Assembly: GCA_963806685.1 (NCBI GenBank)
Contig: CAWDZB010000006.1
Span: 124,001-188,000, forward strand
Direction of reading: 5' to 3'
Length of the DNA stretch: 64,000 bases
From: DDH964 sp963806685
Lineage (GTDB): Bacteria; Desulfobacterota; Desulfuromonadia; Desulfuromonadales; DDH964
Positions 34,228-42,700 of this stretch are shown here, piece by piece. The translations under genes were made by a program, and so were the position numbers. Each line of letters starts with the position of its first letter. The first letter of the stretch is position 1. The notes under the pieces are model-generated. The model had not been told where the DNA came from, ran no database searches, and saw only the letters and a program-made list of their open reading frames with translations.

Positions 34228-35564
34228 ACCGCCGCCCCCTCGCCGCGACGCACCAGTTCGCGGATCGTCTCCCCTTCCAGGGCCTGCTGCTGAACCTCCT
34301 CCAGACGCGTCACCAGCGCCCGCACCGCCTCCCGCTCCGGCCGTTCCGCCAGCTGCAGGTAATCGACACCGTCCTCGCGCAGCGCCCGCAGCACAGCGAA
34401 AACCTCTATAGTCTCGGGGGAGCGCCCCGGCTGGTAGGCCTCCTCTTCTTCCCCCTGCACCACCGAGACGAAACCGAGCCGGACCAGGTCGTCGAGAATG
34501 CCGCGCACCAGGCGCGGCGGCAGTTCCAGCTCCTCGCCGATTCTCTCCCGGGACCAGGGACGCTCGCCACGCAGAAAGGCTCCGGACAGTACCAACAGCA
34601 CGGTCAGCGCCACCCGCTCCCGGCTGGAGAAGTTGACGTTCCCGCCGCGGAATTCTTGGCGGATGGTCTTCAGGTTCTGCGAGGCATAGGTGACCTCCAG
34701 ACCGAGCAGGACGATCAGCCAGGAGAAGTAGATCCAGACCATGAAGATCGGCAGCGCCGCCAGGGTGCCGTAGATGGCGTTGTACCGGGCGACGCCGACC
34801 TGAAAATGAACGTAGCCCCACTGGCCGATCTGCCACAGCGTTCCGCCGATGATGCCGCCGATCAGGGCAGAGCGGATCTGGACCTTGATGTTCGGCATGA
34901 AGACGTACAGGAAGGTAAAGGCCGCCCACATGGCGACGTAGGGGAGGATCTTGAAAAGTAGGAAGATCAGCTTCCCGACAAAGGCGAGACTCATCAGGTG
35001 CTGGAGAAATCCCTGGGTCTGCAGGGTGGCGGTCATCGAAACGGCGGCGATAACGAAGAGTGGCCCGAAGATCACCACGGAAAAGTAGTCGGCGAAGCGG
35101 CGCATCAGGCTGCGGGTTTCCCGCACCCCCCAGATATGGTTGAAGCTCTCCTCGATATTGGAGAGCAGGGCGAGAACCGACATCACCAGGACCACCAGCC
35201 CAACGGTCCCGAGGCGGCCGAAATTGGTATTGTTGATGTAGGTGATGATGTTGTCGACGATCTCTTGGGAGCCGACGGCGATCCGCTGAAGAATCAGGGG
35301 TTCCAGGCTGTTCTGTACCCCGAAGCCCTTGAGGACGGAGAACATCAGCGCCAGCAGCGGGACGATCGACAGCAGGCTGGCGTAGGTCAGGGCCGAAGCC
35401 CGCAGCATGCAGCGATCGGCAACGAAGTCACGGGCCACCAGCGTCACCAGTTGCGCCTGGTGCAGCAGGAAAAATCGCCCCCGACCGAGCGGCCGCGGGT
35501 CGACCTCCCACACCCCCTTGCTGAAGAACTGGCGGACCTGCTGCCAGCGTTCACCCCATCCCAT
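34221..35564 (-). CDS. YihY/BrkB-family membrane protein with C-terminal winged-helix region
   Basis: 447 residues. Residues about 35-280 have six membrane segments of the YihY/BrkB (formerly RNase BN) family: MLRASALTYASLLSIVPLLA, LVVLVMSVLALLSNIEESFN, GGTLWQIGQWGYVHFQ and YSSWLI-like helices. Residues about 300-400 look like a soluble winged helix (ERIGEELELPPRLVRGILDD) followed by a charged tail. The fusion is seen in several deltaproteobacteria. The function is unknown; RNase activity formerly claimed for the family is not supported. It overlaps lpxH tail-to-tail by seven bases. Confidence 0.85.
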   Translation of the reverse strand: MGWGERWQQVRQFFSKGVWEVDPRPLGRGRFFLLHQAQLVTLVARDFVADRCMLRASALTYASLLSIVPLLALMFSVLKGFGVQNSLEPLILQRIAVGSQEIVDNIITYINNTNFGRLGTVGLVVLVMSVLALLSNIEESFNHIWGVRETRSLMRRFADYFSVVIFGPLFVIAAVSMTATLQTQGFLQHLMSLAFVGKLIFLLFKILPYVAMWAAFTFLYVFMPNIKVQIRSALIGGIIGGTLWQIGQWGYVHFQVGVARYNAIYGTLAALPIFMVWIYFSWLIVLLGLEVTYASQNLKTIRQEFRGGNVNFSSRERVALTVLLVLSGAFLRGERPWSRERIGEELELPPRLVRGILDDLVRLGFVSVVQGEEEEAYQPGRSPETIEVFAVLRALREDGVDYLQLAERPEREAVRALVTRLEEVQQQALEGETIRELVRRGEGAAVQ

Positions 35565-35605
35565 CGATGCCGTCCTCTCCCGATGCCTCTTCGCCGGTCA
35601 AGCGA

Positions 35606-35627
35606 AAGCCCACCGCAGGGTGGGCTT
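35606..35627 (-). terminator. hairpin between ytxH-like and yihY-like genes
   Basis: Arms AAGCCCACC (35606-35614) and GGTGGGCTT (35619-35627) with a four-base loop. A short T-rich stretch follows on the minus strand (CTTTCGCTT), not a clean U-run, so termination may be partial. Confidence 0.55.
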
Positions 35628-35639
35628 CGCCTGGGTCGT

Positions 35640-35957
35640 TTACGTCGGCTCGACCTGCTTGGCCCGTTCCGTCTCCATGGCCTCCTTGCCGGCCTTGAAC
35701 GCGGCCTGGACCAGGCCCTTCTTCTCCTCGAGCAATTCCCGCCCTTCCTCGACGGTCTTCTTGACCTTGGCTTCGGCATCTTCGGCGAGTTTGCTCAGCC
35801 GATCCCGGGTTTCATCGGCCAGGTCGTGGATCTTGTCCCGGGTTTCCGGACCCGAACGGGGAGCGGTCAACAGCGCCAGTCCACCGCCGATCGCCGCCCC
35901 GAGGACAAAGGCGAGAAAGACCGAACCGACTCCGCAATCCCTGCAATCGTCCGCCAT
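35640..35957 (-). CDS. YtxH-domain membrane protein
   Basis: 105 residues: one transmembrane helix (VFLAFVLGAAIGGGLALLTAP) with the YtxH pattern of glycine-rich helix and APRSG, followed by a long amphipathic, charged coiled coil (LADETRDRLSKLAEDAEAKV). The N-terminus is cytoplasmic or short. YtxH proteins are general-stress or envelope-associated, with function not established. The gene starts three bases after the DUF948 stop, and the two families commonly occur together. Confidence 0.87.
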   Translation of the reverse strand: MADDCRDCGVGSVFLAFVLGAAIGGGLALLTAPRSGPETRDKIHDLADETRDRLSKLAEDAEAKVKKTVEEGRELLEEKKGLVQAAFKAGKEAMETERAKQVEPT

Positions 35958-35960
35958 GGC

Positions 35961-36356
35961 TCAACCTCCCTTTTCTTGGAGACCCTTGAGAATGACTTTG
36001 CTGGCCGCCCGGATCCCCAGCCAGAGGCCGGCCGCATTGCCCGCATAGCGGGTTATGTCGTGATGGAAAAAGTTATTGACGCTATGGATCGTCCCCCCCA
36101 CCTCGCCGAGGGATTCGAGAAGCACTCCCGCCTTTTCCGCTCCCGATTCAAAGGTGGCTGAAGCCCGGTTGAGCCGCTCGGCGGTCTCCCGAAACTCCCG
36201 CAGGGTGGGGATCAGTTCGCGGCGCAGATCGCCGATCAGGGCATCCGCCTCCTGGGCGGTCCGCTTCAACTGCAGCAGCAGTGGCACCAGCGCCGCGGCG
36301 ATAATCAGAAAGGCGATGGTGAGAATCAGAACGAAGATGTCGACCTGGACATTCAT
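35961..36356 (-). CDS. DUF948-family membrane protein
   Basis: 131 residues from ATG 36356 with GGAGGAACC upstream. An N-terminal transmembrane segment (VLILTIAFLIIAAALVPLLL) is followed by a helical region TLREFRETAERLNRASATFE with the DUF948 amphipathic character. It is the first gene of a two-gene unit with the YtxH protein. The function is unknown; a stress-related envelope role is inferred from the family context. Confidence 0.85.
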   Translation of the reverse strand: MNVQVDIFVLILTIAFLIIAAALVPLLLQLKRTAQEADALIGDLRRELIPTLREFRETAERLNRASATFESGAEKAGVLLESLGEVGGTIHSVNNFFHHDITRYAGNAAGLWLGIRAASKVILKGLQEKGG

Positions 36357-36418
36357 GGTTCCTCCCGCAGCAGACAAGGTCCCTCGGCGGACCTGCTACT
36401 AATTAGAGCATAATCCCT

Positions 36419-36437
36419 TTGCGATGCAATATCGCAA
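36419..36437. promoter_or_regulatory. palindrome upstream of the DUF948/YtxH unit
   Basis: TTGCGAT (36419-36425) and ATCGCAA (36431-36437) are perfect arms around GCAAT. On the minus strand it lies about 65 bases upstream of the DUF948 start, with a TATGCT further on that could be a -10 box. It could be an operator or a weak terminator for YkgJ. No further evidence decides. Confidence 0.4.
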
Positions 36438-36444
36438 TGATTTT

Positions 36445-36990
36445 TCACAGTTGCAGGGCCAGGGCAGCGGCCAGCGAAAGGCGTTCCGGCAATTCCAGGC
36501 CAGCTGCCTGGAGCCGGCCAAGAAACTGGCGGTTGATCAGCGCCAGCAGGGTGTTAAGCCGCTCCAGGTCGAGAACCAGGGCGGCAGGCAGGCTTGCGGC
36601 ACCGGTGAAGTTCTGCGGGCAGAAATCGACACGCCGTCCCGCCTCGTCCTCGACCAGCAGCGGCAGGCCGTGGGTGCGGCAGATAAGCGGCCGGGCGGCA
36701 TAGAGAAGGCAGAGCCCGCCGGCGAGCAGCGGGCAGGCATCGCCGTCGGCGGCGGTCCCGGCTCGTTCCCGCAGGACGGCGCCCTCGGCGGCAGGCAGGG
36801 CCTGCAGGGCGCGGGCCAGGGAGATTGCCTCGACGGCGGTCACGGTCAGGTGCCGGCAGCAGCTGTCGCAGCCGGGGCGACAGGCCAGTTGGTCGGCGCA
36901 GGCCTCGCCCACGGCCGTGACATGGGCATCGACCTTGGCCACCAACTGGCGGTAATCCACGAGCAGTTGGTCGAGCAGCAACGGATTCAT
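36445..36990 (-). CDS. YkgJ-family cysteine-cluster protein
   Basis: 181 residues from ATG 36990. It has the cysteine cluster CRPGCDSCCRHL, then CPLLAGGLCLLYAARPLICR and a later FCPQNF, giving the eight-cysteine pattern of the YkgJ/Fe-S zinc-cluster family. It is probably a metal- or cluster-binding protein; substrate unknown. The ATG overlaps the stop of a small upstream frame (ATGA). The cysteine spacing shows it is intact. Confidence 0.85.
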   Translation of the reverse strand: MNPLLLDQLLVDYRQLVAKVDAHVTAVGEACADQLACRPGCDSCCRHLTVTAVEAISLARALQALPAAEGAVLRERAGTAADGDACPLLAGGLCLLYAARPLICRTHGLPLLVEDEAGRRVDFCPQNFTGAASLPAALVLDLERLNTLLALINRQFLGRLQAAGLELPERLSLAAALALQL

Positions 36991-37121
36991 CGGGCCAGGT
37001 CCCGCGCACCGCATGCACACCGTCGATGACGTACTGCACGGTCGGAAAGGCGAGAATGTGCCCGATCACCCGGGTTGACGATGATGAAGCGCTGCAGGAA
37101 AGACGTCCAGAAGAGATCCAT
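36987..37121 (-). CDS. possible small ORF upstream of the YkgJ gene
   Basis: ATG 37121 opens a 44-codon frame starting MDLFWTSFLQRFIIVNPG and ending at TGA 36987 that overlaps the ATG of the YkgJ gene. The first 18 residues look protein-like. The second half reads as shadow coding in this frame, while a neighbouring frame gives GHILAFPTVQYVIDG, which is also protein-like, so a frameshift near 37065 could be present. No family is recognised. Confidence 0.3.
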   Translation of the reverse strand: MDLFWTSFLQRFIIVNPGDRAHSRLSDRAVRHRRCACGARDLAR

Positions 37122-37129
37122 AGCAAAGC

Positions 37130-38563
37130 CTATCGGTTCTCCCCCGCCTCCGGAACTACATTTTTCACCGGCAGGCCGAGGGTCGCCGGATCGCCATCGA
37201 AGGCGGCGGGATTGCCGACCACGACCCAGGCCTGCTGTTCGGGATGGAGATGGTCCTTGGCCGCCTGCAGCACCTCGGCAGCAGAAACGGCGGCGATCCG
37301 TTCCCGGTAGCGCTGCAGAAAATCCGCGGGATAGCCGTAAAAATCGAGGCGCAGCTGCCGGCTGACCACCTCGTGAGGATCGGCAAAGGCGAAAACGAAG
37401 GAGTTGATCAGGCTCTCCTTGGCGAGGGCGAGTTCAGCGGGAGTCACCGGATCGCGCCGCATCTTGTCCATCTCCTCCCGAAGCAGGCGGAAGACCTGAA
37501 GGGTGGTGCCGCTCTTGGTCTCGGTACCGACGATGAAGGATCCAGGGAGCCTGCGGCCGATCTGGAAAGAGGAATAGACCGAGTAGGCCAGGCCGCGGTC
37601 GGAACGCACTTCCCGCAGCAGCCGGGAATTAAAGCCGCCGCCGCCGAGGATCCAGTTCATCACCTGAACCGCCTGCAGATCCGGAGCATCCTTGTCGACG
37701 CCCACCTCCCCGGCCAGAAGCGTGGTCTGCGGCACCGGCTTGGACGCCAGCCACAGGGCCGGCACCGACGGCTGCGAAAGGGGCGGAAGCTCCTGTCGGG
37801 GGGCCGGTCCGGCCTGCCAGTCGCCGAAGACCCGATTCAGGGCGGCCAGCAGTTCATCGCGTCGGAAGTCGCCGCTGATCGCCAACCACAGGTTGTCGGG
37901 GGTGAAGTAGCGGTCATGGAAGGCCACCAGATTCTTGCGGCGGACCGCCTCCAGGGTGGCGACGGTCGGGGTCCGGCCGAGGGGGTGATCGCCGTAAATG
38001 GCCCGGCGGAGGATGCGCTGGGCGATGGCTGCCGGCAGGTCGTTCTGGCGCCGCAGCCCTTCGATCGCCTGCCGCCGGGCGAGTTCCAGCCGCTCGGCGT
38101 CGAAACGCGGCCGGCGCAGTAGGTCGGCCAGCAGTCCCAGCCCGGAGTCCAGGTCGCTGCTGCGCAGCGACAGCTCACAGGTGGTGGCATAGCTGTCGGT
38201 GCTCACCGAGAGGTCCGCGGCCAGTCGTTCCAGTTCGTCGTCGAAGGCTTCCGGTCCGCGCTCCCCGGCGCCGCCGGTCCGCAACAGGGCGGCGAACAGT
38301 CTGCCCTGCCCGGTGCGCGCGGCCGGATCATCGATATCCCCGGCGCCAACCAGCGCTGTGACCTCGACCAGGGGCAGTTCGTGGTCCTCCTTGAGGTAGA
38401 GGTGGATGCCGCCGGGAAGAATGAGTTTGTCGGTCTCGGGAATCTTGAAGTGCAACGGCGGATAGCTGAGCGCTGTCACTCCCCCGGTCGGTCGCGAAGT
38501 GCAGGCGACGAGGAACGACAGCATCCCGGCAAGGAGCAGGGGCCAAACCAGGGCGCGTTTCAT
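37130..38563 (-). CDS. M16-family peptidase-like lipoprotein lacking the HxxEH site (beta-subunit type)
   Basis: 477 residues with a signal peptide and lipobox FLVAC, so it is probably anchored to a membrane facing the periplasm. It has the M16 fold (LFAALLRTGG, LRRPRFDAERLELARRQAIE, DRGLAYSVYSSFQIG) but no HxxEH zinc motif is found where the catalytic subunit has it. This is the pattern of the non-catalytic partner in two-gene M16 systems. The ATG overlaps the stop of the catalytic gene upstream by four bases. Peptide substrate unknown. Confidence 0.86.
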   Translation of the reverse strand: MKRALVWPLLLAGMLSFLVACTSRPTGGVTALSYPPLHFKIPETDKLILPGGIHLYLKEDHELPLVEVTALVGAGDIDDPAARTGQGRLFAALLRTGGAGERGPEAFDDELERLAADLSVSTDSYATTCELSLRSSDLDSGLGLLADLLRRPRFDAERLELARRQAIEGLRRQNDLPAAIAQRILRRAIYGDHPLGRTPTVATLEAVRRKNLVAFHDRYFTPDNLWLAISGDFRRDELLAALNRVFGDWQAGPAPRQELPPLSQPSVPALWLASKPVPQTTLLAGEVGVDKDAPDLQAVQVMNWILGGGGFNSRLLREVRSDRGLAYSVYSSFQIGRRLPGSFIVGTETKSGTTLQVFRLLREEMDKMRRDPVTPAELALAKESLINSFVFAFADPHEVVSRQLRLDFYGYPADFLQRYRERIAAVSAAEVLQAAKDHLHPEQQAWVVVGNPAAFDGDPATLGLPVKNVVPEAGENR

Positions 38564-40056
38564 TCCAGCCCTCCCTTCTTGCCGAGGATCGCCACGGTGC
38601 GGTTGTCCGGAACCAGGTAGGTGGCGGCAATCTGTCGCACCGTCTCGGCGTCAAGGCCAGCCACTACCGCATCGTAATTGACCAGATAGCGCCAGTCGCC
38701 GGCGACGGTCTGGTAAAAGGTCAGCATCTGGGCCAGCCCCCCGTTCCCCCGCAGATAACGCAGGCGGTCGACGCGCAGGCGATTCCGGGCCCGCTCCAGT
38801 TCGTCCGCATTGACCGGCTCGCTGGCCAGCCGCTTCAGTTCCCGGTAGATGGCCACCTCCACCTCGCCGGTGGTATGGGGATAGCGGGGAACGGCACTGA
38901 TTACGAACAGGTTGGGGTAGCGGGACCCCGGAGCGTAATAGCTGGAAACCGAGGTTGCCAACTGCTTTTCGACCACCAGGGAGCGGTAGAGACGCGAGGT
39001 CCGTCCCTCGGTCAGAATCTGGTCGATGAGATCGAAGGCGTAGTCGGCCTTGTCGGGCAGGGTCGGCTTGTGGAAGGCGATGGCCAGCTGCGGTTCGGCG
39101 TCGAACTCGACCCGCAACCGCTTTTCACCATGTTGCGGTGGTTCCACGGCGGTCACCGGCGGCACCCTGGTTCCGGCCGGGATGCCGCCGAAATAGCGCT
39201 CGACCAGGGCCTTGGCCCGATCGAAGTCGATGTCGCCGACCAGGGCGATGGTGGTATTCGCCGGGGCGTAGTAGCGATGCAGGAACTGCCGGGTTTCGGC
39301 CAGGGTCAGGTGGGAAATGTCCGATTCCCAGCCGAGGGTTGGGTTGCGGTAGGGGTGAACGCTGAAGGCGGTGGCCAGCAGCTTCTCGTAGATCAAGCCG
39401 CCCGGGCTCGATTCGGTGGAACGCCGTCGCTCCTCCATGACCACGTCCCGCTCGGTGTAGAACTCTCGCAGCACGGCATTCTGCATCCGGTCGGACTCCA
39501 GGGCCGCCCACAGCTCCAGCTTGTTGGCCGGCAGCGAGATCACGTAGGTGGTCATGTCCTTGCTGGTGAAGGCATTGTAGCCGACCCCGCCGCTCTCGGC
39601 GTAGATCCGCGAAAATTCGTCTTTGACCACGTACTGGCGGTGCTCGGCTTGCAGCGTGGCGAGTTGCTCGCGCAGCTGCTTGAGCTGGGCCGGATCGGTA
39701 CCCGGGGTATCCTTGAGATCGTCGATGCGGCTGCCGACCGCTTCGATCTCCTTAAGCAGCGGCTCTTCCCTCCCCCAGTCCCGGGTGCCGATGCTCTTGG
39801 TTCCCTTGAAGAGCATGTGCTCCAGCAAGTGGGCCACCCCCCGGGTACGACTGGTTTCATCGACGCCACCAACTCCCATCGCCAGGTAGGCGGAAAAGAC
39901 CGGGGCGTCGTGGCGTTCGACAACCAGCAGCGTGAGACCGTTAGCCAGGGTCGCCTCGCGCACCTTGGCGGCCAGGGTCTGGGCTTCGGCGGCCGAGGCA
40001 AGAAACAGCAGGCCGCAACAGGTGGCCAGCAGCAGCCGGCAGAGAAGGGATTTCAC
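38560..40056 (-). CDS. M16-family zinc metallopeptidase (catalytic subunit type)
   Basis: 498 residues from GTG 40056, with a signal peptide (SLLCRLLLATCCGLLFLASAAEA). The inverted zinc motif is HLLEHMLFKG (H-x2-E-H) with the downstream Glu region RDVVMEERRRSTESSPGG. Mitochondrial processing peptidase and PqqF/L-type M16 enzymes share this design. It is periplasmic. It forms an operon with the degenerate partner at 37130-38563, and the two probably form a heterodimer around a peptide cavity. Confidence 0.92.
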   Translation of the reverse strand: MKSLLCRLLLATCCGLLFLASAAEAQTLAAKVREATLANGLTLLVVERHDAPVFSAYLAMGVGGVDETSRTRGVAHLLEHMLFKGTKSIGTRDWGREEPLLKEIEAVGSRIDDLKDTPGTDPAQLKQLREQLATLQAEHRQYVVKDEFSRIYAESGGVGYNAFTSKDMTTYVISLPANKLELWAALESDRMQNAVLREFYTERDVVMEERRRSTESSPGGLIYEKLLATAFSVHPYRNPTLGWESDISHLTLAETRQFLHRYYAPANTTIALVGDIDFDRAKALVERYFGGIPAGTRVPPVTAVEPPQHGEKRLRVEFDAEPQLAIAFHKPTLPDKADYAFDLIDQILTEGRTSRLYRSLVVEKQLATSVSSYYAPGSRYPNLFVISAVPRYPHTTGEVEVAIYRELKRLASEPVNADELERARNRLRVDRLRYLRGNGGLAQMLTFYQTVAGDWRYLVNYDAVVAGLDAETVRQIAATYLVPDNRTVAILGKKGGLE

Positions 40057-40150
40057 GACGGACCTTTCGATGAACAGGGATGGTGCCTGGACGCATTCCC
40101 GGGCAGGAAATTATACACCGGCAAGGGAACAGGGTCGAGATCCGATTGTG

Positions 40151-42526
40151 TCAGCCGGCCACAAACGGACTGCTGGCACCCTCGTGCTGACAGCTGCGCC
40201 CCTGTTGCAGGGGAAGCAGGGTACGTTCGACCACTTGGTGGAGGGAGGAAACAAGCTCGATGCGGATTTCGGCGGTCAGTTCCGCTTCGAGGTCGACGAG
40301 GTTTTCCCGGTTGCGTTCCGGTACCAGCACGGTGCGCACCCCGGCACGGCGGGCGGCAAGGACCTTCTCCTTGACGCCGCCGATCGGCAGCAGACGCCCG
40401 GAAAGGGTCAGCTCCCCGGTCATCGCCACGTCGCGCCGGGCTGGTCGGCCAGTCAGCAGCGAGACCAGTGCCACGGCGATGGTCAAGCCAGCGGAGGGAC
40501 CGTCCTTGGGAATCGCCCCGGATGGGACGTGGATATGCAGGTCGCTGCGCTCGAACACCGCGGGATCGATACCGAATTCGGCGGCCCGGGAGCGGACGAA
40601 GGAAAGCGCGGTGCGCGCCGATTCCTGCATCACCTCACCGAGATTGCCGGTCAGCTGCAGGTCCTTTTTGCCGGCCATGCGCGTCGCCTCGACAAAGATA
40701 ATGTCCCCTCCCGACTCGGTCCAGGCCAGCCCCGTCACCACCCCCACCCGGTCCTCCTCGGCGGCAACGTCGGTGAAATACTTGCGCGGCCCGAGCAGCT
40801 GTTCGACGTCCCCGGCGTCAATGTGGTGCCGAGCCTCCCCCTGCTGGGCGAGTTGGCGGGCAACCTTGCGGCAGATCGCGGCGATTTGCCGCTCCAGCCC
40901 GCGCACCCCCGCCTCGCGGGTGTAATCGTGGATTAGCTTGGCGACCGCCGCCGGAGTGAACTCCAGGGGATGGCCGGCAAGGCCGTTTTCCTCGTGTTGC
41001 TTTGGAATCAGGAAGCGAAAGGCGATCTGCTGTTTCTCAACATCAGCATAGCCGGAGAGGCTGATGGTCTCCATGCGGTCGCGCAGGGCGTGGGGAATCG
41101 GCTCCAGAACGTTGGCGGTGGTGATGAACATCACCCGGGAAAGGTCGAAGGGAATGTCCAGGTAGTGGTCGGTAAAGGAGTCGTTCTGCTCCGGGTCGAG
41201 GACCTCGAGCAGGGCCGAGGCCGGGTCACCGCGGAAATCCTGGCCGATCTTGTCGACCTCATCGAGCATGAAGACCGGGTTGTTGACCTCGACCCGGCAG
41301 ATTTCCTGGATGATCCGACCCGGCAACGCGCCGATGTAGGTGCGGCGGTGGCCGCGGATTTCCGCCTCGTCCTTCATGCCGCCGAGGGAGATACGAATAA
41401 ACTTGCGCCCCATCGCCCGGGCGATGGAGCGTCCCAGAGAGGTCTTGCCGACCCCCGGCGGGCCGACGAAGCAGAGGATCGGGCCGTGAGTGACGGCGCG
41501 CAGTTTGCGCACGGCGAGGTACTCGAGGATCCGTTCCTTCACCTCGCGCAGGTCGTGGTGATCCTCGTCCAAAACCTGCTGCGCGTGGCCAATGTCGAGC
41601 TGGTCCTCGCTGCCGGTCTCCCAGGGAACGTTGCACAGGTACTCGAGATAGGTGCGGGCCACAGTGTATTCAGGGGAGGCCGGGTTGATGCGTTCCAGGC
41701 GGGTAAACTCGCGCAGTGCCACCTGGCGTGCGGCGGCGGCGAGGGGTCCCTCTTCAATCTGGCGGCGCAGGTCGTTGAGCTCCGACTGGCGGGGGTCCTC
41801 GTTGCCAAGTTCCTCCTGGATTTGCCGCAGCTGTTCCCGCAACAGGTATTCCTTCTGCGAGCGGCCGAGGCGCTTGGTGACCTCGGACTGGATCTCACCA
41901 CGCACCTGGAGCTTCTGCACCTCGGCGGTGAGCAGCAGGTAGACTTCCTTGAGCCGCTCCACCGTACCGATGACTTCGAGGATGCGCTGGGCTTCTCGCA
42001 GTTCGAGGTTGAGGTAGACTGCGACCAGATCGGCGAGCCGCCCCGGGTCCTCGACCTGGTCGATCATTTTCAACACGTCCCCGGGCAGAGGACGACCATA
42101 GGCCAGGGCGATCTTCAGCAGAGAGTTGACGCTCTGCACCAGCGCCTCGGCCACCAGCCCCTTTTCACTGGTTTCGGCAATCGTCTCGCAACGGACCACG
42201 AAGTAGGGAGCTTCCTGGCGGCACTCTCGCAGGCGGATACGCTCGACCCCCTCGAGCATTACCTTGCATCCCCCGTCGGGAAGGCGGAAAATACGGTTGA
42301 TCCGGCAGAGGGTGCCGACGCGTGCCAGGTCGAGCCAGTGACAGGGGATATCAACCGCAAAGCAGGAGGTGACCGCCAGCAGGTGGTCGCCGCGCGATGC
42401 CTCGTCGATGAGCGGCATCCCGCCCGCCTGCACGAAGAGCGGAAAGACCATGTGGGGGAAGACCACCTGCTCGCGCATCGGGTAGACCGGCAGATCCTGT
42501 GGTACCGGTATTCGATTCTCCGCCAT
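40151..42526 (-). CDS. lon: ATP-dependent Lon protease (LonA)
   Basis: 791 residues from ATG 42526, with GGAGGGA upstream. The N-terminal substrate-binding region begins LPVYPMREQVVFPHMVFPLF. The Walker A site is GPPGVGKTSLGRSIA (about residue 350), followed by Walker B (PVFMLDEVDKIG), a sensor region, and the C-terminal protease domain with catalytic Ser in PKDGPSAGLT and Lys in GGVKEKVLAARRAG. Length is normal for LonA. It degrades misfolded and regulatory proteins in the cytoplasm. It diverges from pfkA across a 174-base region holding promoters for both. Confidence 0.97.
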   Translation of the reverse strand: MAENRIPVPQDLPVYPMREQVVFPHMVFPLFVQAGGMPLIDEASRGDHLLAVTSCFAVDIPCHWLDLARVGTLCRINRIFRLPDGGCKVMLEGVERIRLRECRQEAPYFVVRCETIAETSEKGLVAEALVQSVNSLLKIALAYGRPLPGDVLKMIDQVEDPGRLADLVAVYLNLELREAQRILEVIGTVERLKEVYLLLTAEVQKLQVRGEIQSEVTKRLGRSQKEYLLREQLRQIQEELGNEDPRQSELNDLRRQIEEGPLAAAARQVALREFTRLERINPASPEYTVARTYLEYLCNVPWETGSEDQLDIGHAQQVLDEDHHDLREVKERILEYLAVRKLRAVTHGPILCFVGPPGVGKTSLGRSIARAMGRKFIRISLGGMKDEAEIRGHRRTYIGALPGRIIQEICRVEVNNPVFMLDEVDKIGQDFRGDPASALLEVLDPEQNDSFTDHYLDIPFDLSRVMFITTANVLEPIPHALRDRMETISLSGYADVEKQQIAFRFLIPKQHEENGLAGHPLEFTPAAVAKLIHDYTREAGVRGLERQIAAICRKVARQLAQQGEARHHIDAGDVEQLLGPRKYFTDVAAEEDRVGVVTGLAWTESGGDIIFVEATRMAGKKDLQLTGNLGEVMQESARTALSFVRSRAAEFGIDPAVFERSDLHIHVPSGAIPKDGPSAGLTIAVALVSLLTGRPARRDVAMTGELTLSGRLLPIGGVKEKVLAARRAGVRTVLVPERNRENLVDLEAELTAEIRIELVSSLHQVVERTLLPLQQGRSCQHEGASSPFVAG

Positions 42527-42582
42527 CGTCGTCCCTCCAGCCGCCGTGCCAACCCCTGCAGTCAATAGCCAGCGGTTGCTAA

Positions 42583-42610
42583 AGCATAACAATCGCCCCT
42601 GCCCCGTCAA
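42583..42610 (-). promoter_or_regulatory. sigma-70 promoter of lon
   Basis: On the minus strand TTGACG (42605-42610), a 16-base spacer and TATGCT (42583-42588). The start of transcription would be near 42576, with a 50-base leader before ATG 42526. Confidence 0.6.
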
Positions 42611-42622
42611 GACAGGAGAGTT

Positions 42623-42651
42623 TTGACAAGCCTCCCCGCAGATGGTTTACT
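42623..42651 (+). promoter_or_regulatory. sigma-70 promoter of pfkA
   Basis: TTGACA (42623-42628), a 17-base spacer and TTTACT (42646-42651); the -35 box is perfect. The start of transcription would be near 42658, about 43 bases before ATG 42701. Confidence 0.65.
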
Positions 42652-42700
42652 CTCGGGGTTTTTCAACCGGCGGCCGGAGGCCGCCCAAGGAGTTAATTTC

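Noticed and set aside
40970..42568. A 532-residue plus-strand frame opposite lon
   Set aside because: It is a mirror of lon coding with no recognisable motif.
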